DNA of 64,000 nucleotides from Flavobacteriaceae bacterium (lineage in GTDB: Bacteria > Bacteroidota > Bacteroidia > Flavobacteriales > Flavobacteriaceae): NCBI GenBank assembly GCA_013003555.1, contig JABDIV010000069.1, forward strand, positions 62,001-126,000, given 5' to 3'. The position numbers and the translations under genes are program-made. The notes beneath the pieces are model-generated. The model searched no databases and was not told the origin of the DNA. It saw nothing but the letters and a program-made list of their open reading frames with translations. Positions 59,542-64,000 of the stretch are shown here, piece by piece (within the stretch, counting starts at the first letter, position 1; the number at the start of each line of letters is the position of its first letter).

Positions 59542-60276
59542 TTATAAACGGTAATCCCCGTCGGAAACCGACGTACCCGTTTCTTTATTGATAAGATCGG
59601 TAAGGGTTTCAATTTCACTCAGTGCACGTTTGTAAATAGAATCTTTGGCTTTTGTAAGGTAGATACTTTCGTAAAAGATATTCTGAATTTCCACACCGAA
59701 TAACTTTTCCGGTTTTACGGCCTTATACGTGGTGTAATTTATCGTACCGCGTAATTCCGGTGACAACTCATTAATAATGATCTCCCAATGAATATCTTCC
59801 AGTTTATTGGCGAAATTGTAGGTCATTTCCAGTTGTTGAAGCGCCGAAGTGATCCCGGAATTTTTTAGAAGTTTCAGGTCACCGCTGTTTACCAATGTTT
59901 CGTAAATATTACCGCTGCGGTGAAAATCGGAATATTGCGACAATGTCATACTTATAAGAGCCAATGAATCAACCCTTGATCGATCACCTGAAATGATTAT
60001 TTTGTTGGCATATTCGTAGGCCTTAGAATAATAATCGTTATAAGCTTTAACCTTTAACAGTTCGTTCTTATCTGATGTTATCTGACGTTTGATATCGAGA
60101 TAGGATTTCTGTTCATCAGCTTTCAACAATCTTTTATTGTTCCAGTTGTTTATCTGAAGGGCAATAAGAATTCCTATGACGACCAGGATAATCTCACCAA
60201 TCGCATAAATAAGATATTTACTTAGCTTATTCTCATGCAAGAGTTGATGTCTTAATTTTTTAAAGAAGCTGATCAT
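59542..60276 (-). CDS. DUF6090-like protein
   Basis: FFKKLRHQLLHENKLSKYLIYAIGEIILVVIGILIALQINNWN N-terminus. Confidence 0.88.
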   Translation of the reverse strand: MISFFKKLRHQLLHENKLSKYLIYAIGEIILVVIGILIALQINNWNNKRLLKADEQKSYLDIKRQITSDKNELLKVKAYNDYYSKAYEYANKIIISGDRSRVDSLALISMTLSQYSDFHRSGNIYETLVNSGDLKLLKNSGITSALQQLEMTYNFANKLEDIHWEIIINELSPELRGTINYTTYKAVKPEKLFGVEIQNIFYESIYLTKAKDSIYKRALSEIETLTDLINKETGTSVSDGDYRL

Positions 60277-60301
60277 TCTTGACTTTTAATGAAGCTGTGT
60301 C

Positions 60302-60484
60302 TTAACGATTGCGGTTCATTCTCTCGAGGAAAGATACAAGAACCAATCCAGCACCGACTCCTATCAGGATGCAGGCAACAAATACCATGACATCCGTTCG
60401 TAGGTAAATAAATCCTATCCCAAGTCCGATTATGGTTGTTCCTCCAATGGCCCAACTGCTTTTGTCATCATGTTTTTCAAGCAT
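60302..60484 (-). CDS. small membrane protein
   Basis: 60 aa, two TM segments (SWAIGGTTIIGLGIGFIYL, VMVFVACILIGVGAGLVLVSFL). Confidence 0.65.
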   Translation of the reverse strand: MLEKHDDKSSWAIGGTTIIGLGIGFIYLRTDVMVFVACILIGVGAGLVLVSFLERMNRNR

Positions 60485-60664
60485 TAATAATGAATTTTAT
60501 GGGATGCTAAAATTAAGGCCAACGACCATGAAAACATATGATATTAATCAGTTTATCGAAAGGCAGTTGCAGAGACCTTAAATGGTCCTCATGACATATA
60601 TCATTTTTCCTCTGGCATAGTTAAAATATATTCGTAGAGCAATAACTCGATTAAATCTATTATC

Positions 60665-62029
60665 ATGAATAAGAAACGCGTTTTAATAATGGGAGCCGCA
60701 GGCCGTGATTTTCATAATTTCAACACCTACTATCGCGACAATAAAGCATATGAAGTCGTTGCTTTTACAGCTGCTCAAATTCCAAACATACTTAATCGAA
60801 AATATCCGGCTGCCCTGGCAGGATCTCTTTATCCTGAGGGCATTCCCATATACGATGAAAGCGAACTCGAAACACTCATTGAAAGCTTTAAGGTTGACGA
60901 TGTTGTTTTTGCTTATTCAGATGTGTCTTATTCCAACCTGATGCATAAAAGTGCCATTGTGAACAAAGCCGGGGCCAATTTTCTCCTCTTAGGTCCGAAA
61001 GACACAGCTATAAAAAGCACGAAACCCTTGATAAGCATTGGTGCTACACGCACGGGATGCGGTAAAAGTCAAACATCCAGGAAAGTTATAGAATTACTGA
61101 TTGAAAGCGGACTTAAGGTGGTAGCGATACGACATCCGATGCCTTATGGAGACCTTGAGGCGCAGCGGGTTCAGCGTTTCGCCAAACTTGCCGATTTGGA
61201 TAAGCATGACTGCACAATTGAAGAAATGGAAGAATATGAGCCACATATTGTAAGAGGGAATGTGATTTATGCAGGCGTAGATTATGAGGCCATTTTAAGA
61301 GCGGCAGAGAATGATCCCGACGGCTGCGACGTGATTGTTTGGGACGGAGGAAACAATGATTTCCCATTTTACAAATCAGATCTTCATATCACCGTTACCG
61401 ATCCGCATCGCGCCGGCCATGGTACTGAGTATTATCCCGGTGAGGTGACCCTACGGATGTCTGATGTTGTGATCATCAATAAGATAGATAGTGCACCGCC
61501 TGAGGGTATAACCGCTATCCGCCAATTGGTTAAAGAGATCGTTCCCAAAGCTGTTGTTATAGAAGCAGCCTCTCCGGTTCGTGTAGAAGATCCTGCGCTT
61601 ATCCGTGATAAGAAGGTTCTGGTTGTAGAGGACGGACCAACCTTGACCCATGGTGGAATGACTCTGGGGGCCGGAACGGTCGCTGCAGAGAAATATGGTG
61701 TTAAATCAATGGTTGATCCACGGCCATTCCTGGTTGGTCAGTTAAAGGATACCTTTAGAACATATCCGGGAATCGGCACATTATTGCCGGCAATGGGTTA
61801 TGGTGATGATCAGCTGCGTGACCTGGAGTTTACTATAAACAGTACTGATGCTGAAGCCGTTATAATTGGAACACCTATCGATTTAAGTCGTGTTATTGAT
61901 ATTAAAAAGCCCCACACACGAGTCTTTTATGATCTTCAATCGATTGGAGATCCCGATTTGAAATCTGTGATCGATCAATTCCTGATCTCACAAAACATGG
62001 GAAAGCGAGTTGTTGAAAGTGTTGGCTAA
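60665..62029 (+). CDS. cyclic 2,3-diphosphoglycerate synthetase-like P-loop protein
   Basis: KRVLIMGAAGRDFHNFNTYYRDN; GATRTGCGKSQTSRKVIELL P-loop; VIWDGGNNDFPFYKSDLHITVTDPHRAGHG. Confidence 0.88.
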   Translation: MNKKRVLIMGAAGRDFHNFNTYYRDNKAYEVVAFTAAQIPNILNRKYPAALAGSLYPEGIPIYDESELETLIESFKVDDVVFAYSDVSYSNLMHKSAIVNKAGANFLLLGPKDTAIKSTKPLISIGATRTGCGKSQTSRKVIELLIESGLKVVAIRHPMPYGDLEAQRVQRFAKLADLDKHDCTIEEMEEYEPHIVRGNVIYAGVDYEAILRAAENDPDGCDVIVWDGGNNDFPFYKSDLHITVTDPHRAGHGTEYYPGEVTLRMSDVVIINKIDSAPPEGITAIRQLVKEIVPKAVVIEAASPVRVEDPALIRDKKVLVVEDGPTLTHGGMTLGAGTVAAEKYGVKSMVDPRPFLVGQLKDTFRTYPGIGTLLPAMGYGDDQLRDLEFTINSTDAEAVIIGTPIDLSRVIDIKKPHTRVFYDLQSIGDPDLKSVIDQFLISQNMGKRVVESVG

Positions 62030-63303
62030 GCTATTAAGACCTGAAGATCGGAAGCTGATACCTCATTAAAATCTGTGAATTCAGCAGGTTCACGGCTGGT
62101 GATCTCCAATGGAATCCTTTCCAACAGTTTATTGAATGAGTCGTTGTTAAGACCATCAACAAATCTGGCAAAGGAATCGGTCTCTGTACTCGTTTTAAAA
62201 TAACGACGGTTCATTTTTCCTATGGCTTTAAGCATGGGCAAATACGGCTGTATGTCGGTTGTTGTAGAAGCCGCTTCGCTATCCAGCCAGGCAATCGGAA
62301 CCTTCTGTATCGATAGTGGTTGAAGCTGTTGCGCTTTGACCAATAATTCGATATCAAAGGCGAATTTCTTTTCAATCATATCATCAACAAGGTCGTCAAC
62401 TATTGTTGCGCTGAAGGCCTTAAATCCACATTGTGTATCTATGATATCGTCTAAATTAGGAATTAACCGTTTCCATAAGTAAATAAATAATTTTCCCCGA
62501 TCATTTCTTGATCCGGCTTTAAGTACAACTGATTCCGGTTCTCGTCTTGACCCAATAGCTGATAATTTGCCTTTGTTTAAAACCGGTTGAATTAAATTAC
62601 CAACCTGACCGAGGTGTGTCGATAAATCAGCATCGGTATAAACAACAACATGTTCTGAACCTGATCTGCCTTGTATTGCCTGCCACATCCCGTAAAGGAT
62701 AGATCCGCCTTTCTGACTATCGGCGGTCGATTGCAAACCCCTGGTACAGGGTATAGATGCCGAGATGGCATCTTTTAGAAACAGTACCTGAACACAATCT
62801 TCAAGTTGGTTCGAGTCTATTATTTCCTCAGCGATATTTCCGCTGCCTTCCGGGCAACCATCGTCGACAAGGATCAACTTCCAACTGGCATTTGAATTGT
62901 CGCTGAATAACCAACGTAATTGTTCCACTTTTCGAACCAGGAAATTCTCCCCATGGCTGTGTTCTTTGTGACTTTTTATTCGATTATGTTCCTTGTAAAC
63001 CGCAAAAATAACCGAAACATGAAACGGATTACTTTGCTTATCCATGAGTTGTTTTGAACGTGCCATTTTCAGGGCCAGGAGAGGGGCGACGTACTTCATC
63101 TTTTCCTGAAGCAGCAAGTTGTGCATCGATAAAATCTCATCAGTTGTAGAAATGCTTAGCAGCCAATCGGCGGCATCATAAAGTTGTTGTTCATGTTCGA
63201 TATTAGTCAGGTCGATTTCATCTGGACAAATGGCGATAAGTCTTTTCGCCAAATGGCTGATGTCTTCTGAATTATTATCTGTCATCGAAGTGATTGAAAT
63301 CAT
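62026..63303 (-). CDS. GT2-like glycosyltransferase with N-terminal helical extension
   Basis: VSVIFAVYKE, LILVDDGCPEGS, VVVYTDADLSTHLGQV, DTQCGFKAF. Confidence 0.82.
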   Translation of the reverse strand: MISITSMTDNNSEDISHLAKRLIAICPDEIDLTNIEHEQQLYDAADWLLSISTTDEILSMHNLLLQEKMKYVAPLLALKMARSKQLMDKQSNPFHVSVIFAVYKEHNRIKSHKEHSHGENFLVRKVEQLRWLFSDNSNASWKLILVDDGCPEGSGNIAEEIIDSNQLEDCVQVLFLKDAISASIPCTRGLQSTADSQKGGSILYGMWQAIQGRSGSEHVVVYTDADLSTHLGQVGNLIQPVLNKGKLSAIGSRREPESVVLKAGSRNDRGKLFIYLWKRLIPNLDDIIDTQCGFKAFSATIVDDLVDDMIEKKFAFDIELLVKAQQLQPLSIQKVPIAWLDSEAASTTTDIQPYLPMLKAIGKMNRRYFKTSTETDSFARFVDGLNNDSFNKLLERIPLEITSREPAEFTDFNEVSASDLQVLIA

Positions 63304-63311
63304 TATATTGA

Positions 63312-64000
63312 TTAATTCTTTGTTCCATTTACAGTAATTCCAAACGATGCGATCTTCATTTCAACACCCTTGACTTTGCCATTTTCCTCAGAAAATTTCA
63401 ATGAAATATTTCCATCGGTCGATTTGAAATTAAGATTGTCAATCGGGATAAGATAGCCGCTCATGCCGGCATTGGCAATGACCATTTGGTACACCCCATC
63501 AACTTCTGAGATTTCGATTTCCACCGGGAATTGTTGCACGGGGTAAACGCCGAGCACATCTCCGCTAAGGTCAAACGACTTGTAGCGGTCTGCCAAAGGC
63601 GGATAATAATTATCAAGCTCGTTAAAATCGGGAAAGTCTGCATTTATCGTTAAAGATTTCAGATTAGCAGCATCCGGTATTGTCACCGAATAATTGTCAT
63701 TGTTATTCCATATTGTCGGTTTCAAAATCATATAATCGTTTCGGATTCCTTCGCCATCTGTATATTCCATACTTAAACTAAGTGGCACCGGTCGTTTCCC
63801 AACTTTTTTTACAAGCAGTTTTCCATCTTTAAAAGCGAATAACGAAAGATCAGGATAACCCAGTTCGAAATACCAGGAATTCCAGAACCAACTCAGATCT
63901 TCTCCACTAACATTTTCAAAGGTGTAGAAGAAATCATAAGGGGTTGGTGATTTTTTCGCCCACCGCCTGATATAGGCCTGGTAACATTCCAGAAATTTTT
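63312..64000 (-). CDS. M1 family metallopeptidase, C-terminal part (truncated by window end)
   Basis: Manual extension of the 63312 ORF to the window edge: FLECYQAYIRRWAKKSPTPYDFFYTFENVSGEDLSWFWNSWYFELGYPDLSLF, typical M1 C-terminal region. Confidence 0.85.
   Translation of the reverse strand, partial: KFLECYQAYIRRWAKKSPTPYDFFYTFENVSGEDLSWFWNSWYFELGYPDLSLFAFKDGKLLVKKVGKRPVPLSLSMEYTDGEGIRNDYMILKPTIWNNNDNYSVTIPDAANLKSLTINADFPDFNELDNYYPPLADRYKSFDLSGDVLGVYPVQQFPVEIEISEVDGVYQMVIANAGMSGYLIPIDNLNFKSTDGNISLKFSEENGKVKGVEMKIASFGITVNGTKN

Noticed and set aside
60273-60455. 60-aa minus-strand ORF
   Set aside because: Alternative frame of the 60302-60484 small membrane protein, which has a far more plausible sequence.
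1-64000. CRISPR arrays, phage, transposon, toxin-antitoxin or restriction-modification systems
   Set aside because: No spaced direct repeats, integrase/transposase, methyltransferase or toxin motifs seen on reading the ORF products and gaps.

Overview
The window is chromosomal DNA from a Bacteroidota member, most likely Flavobacteriia-like. This is inferred from the gene families present (DUF6146, DUF6787, DUF6090, DUF5916, TIGR02757, TonB receptor with a CarboxypepD_reg-like N-terminus) and from Bacteroidota-type -7 promoter elements (TAnnTTTG). Coding density is high. I saw no rRNA, tRNA, CRISPR array, transposase, integrase or prophage genes. Contents in order: transhydrogenase alpha (partial), MBL hydrolase, degenerate dihydroorotase-like amidohydrolase, BatA-like protein, M61 and S10 peptidases, LolD-like ABC ATPase, folE, a tandem pair of SpoIIAA/STAS-like paralogues, a TonB receptor with a His-rich small exported protein, a serA/serC/acyl-CoA reductase/ferredoxin locus, ychF, a topoisomerase IV locus (parE-orf-parC), proC, a run of small VOC/GNAT/SRPBCC/CPBP/S41 genes, an aryl-sulfate sulfotransferase, a run of exported amide/amino-acid enzymes (amidase, cupin, Tat-type aminotransferase, D-aminoacylase), asnA, a propionyl/acetyl-CoA synthetase, a ppk2-pfk-class I fba locus, a cyclic-2,3-diphosphoglycerate-synthase-like P-loop protein with a convergent glycosyltransferase, and an M1 peptidase (partial). 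I did not find an unambiguous new system. The best leads are: (1) PPi-type active-site residues in the phosphofructokinase beside ppk2; (2) the run of four exported amide/amino-acid enzymes; (3) the dihydroorotase homologue without the HxH metal motif; (4) a symmetric divergent promoter built on a 14-bp palindrome; (5) the cDPGS-like/GT2 convergent pair. All assignments are from reading motifs without database searches.
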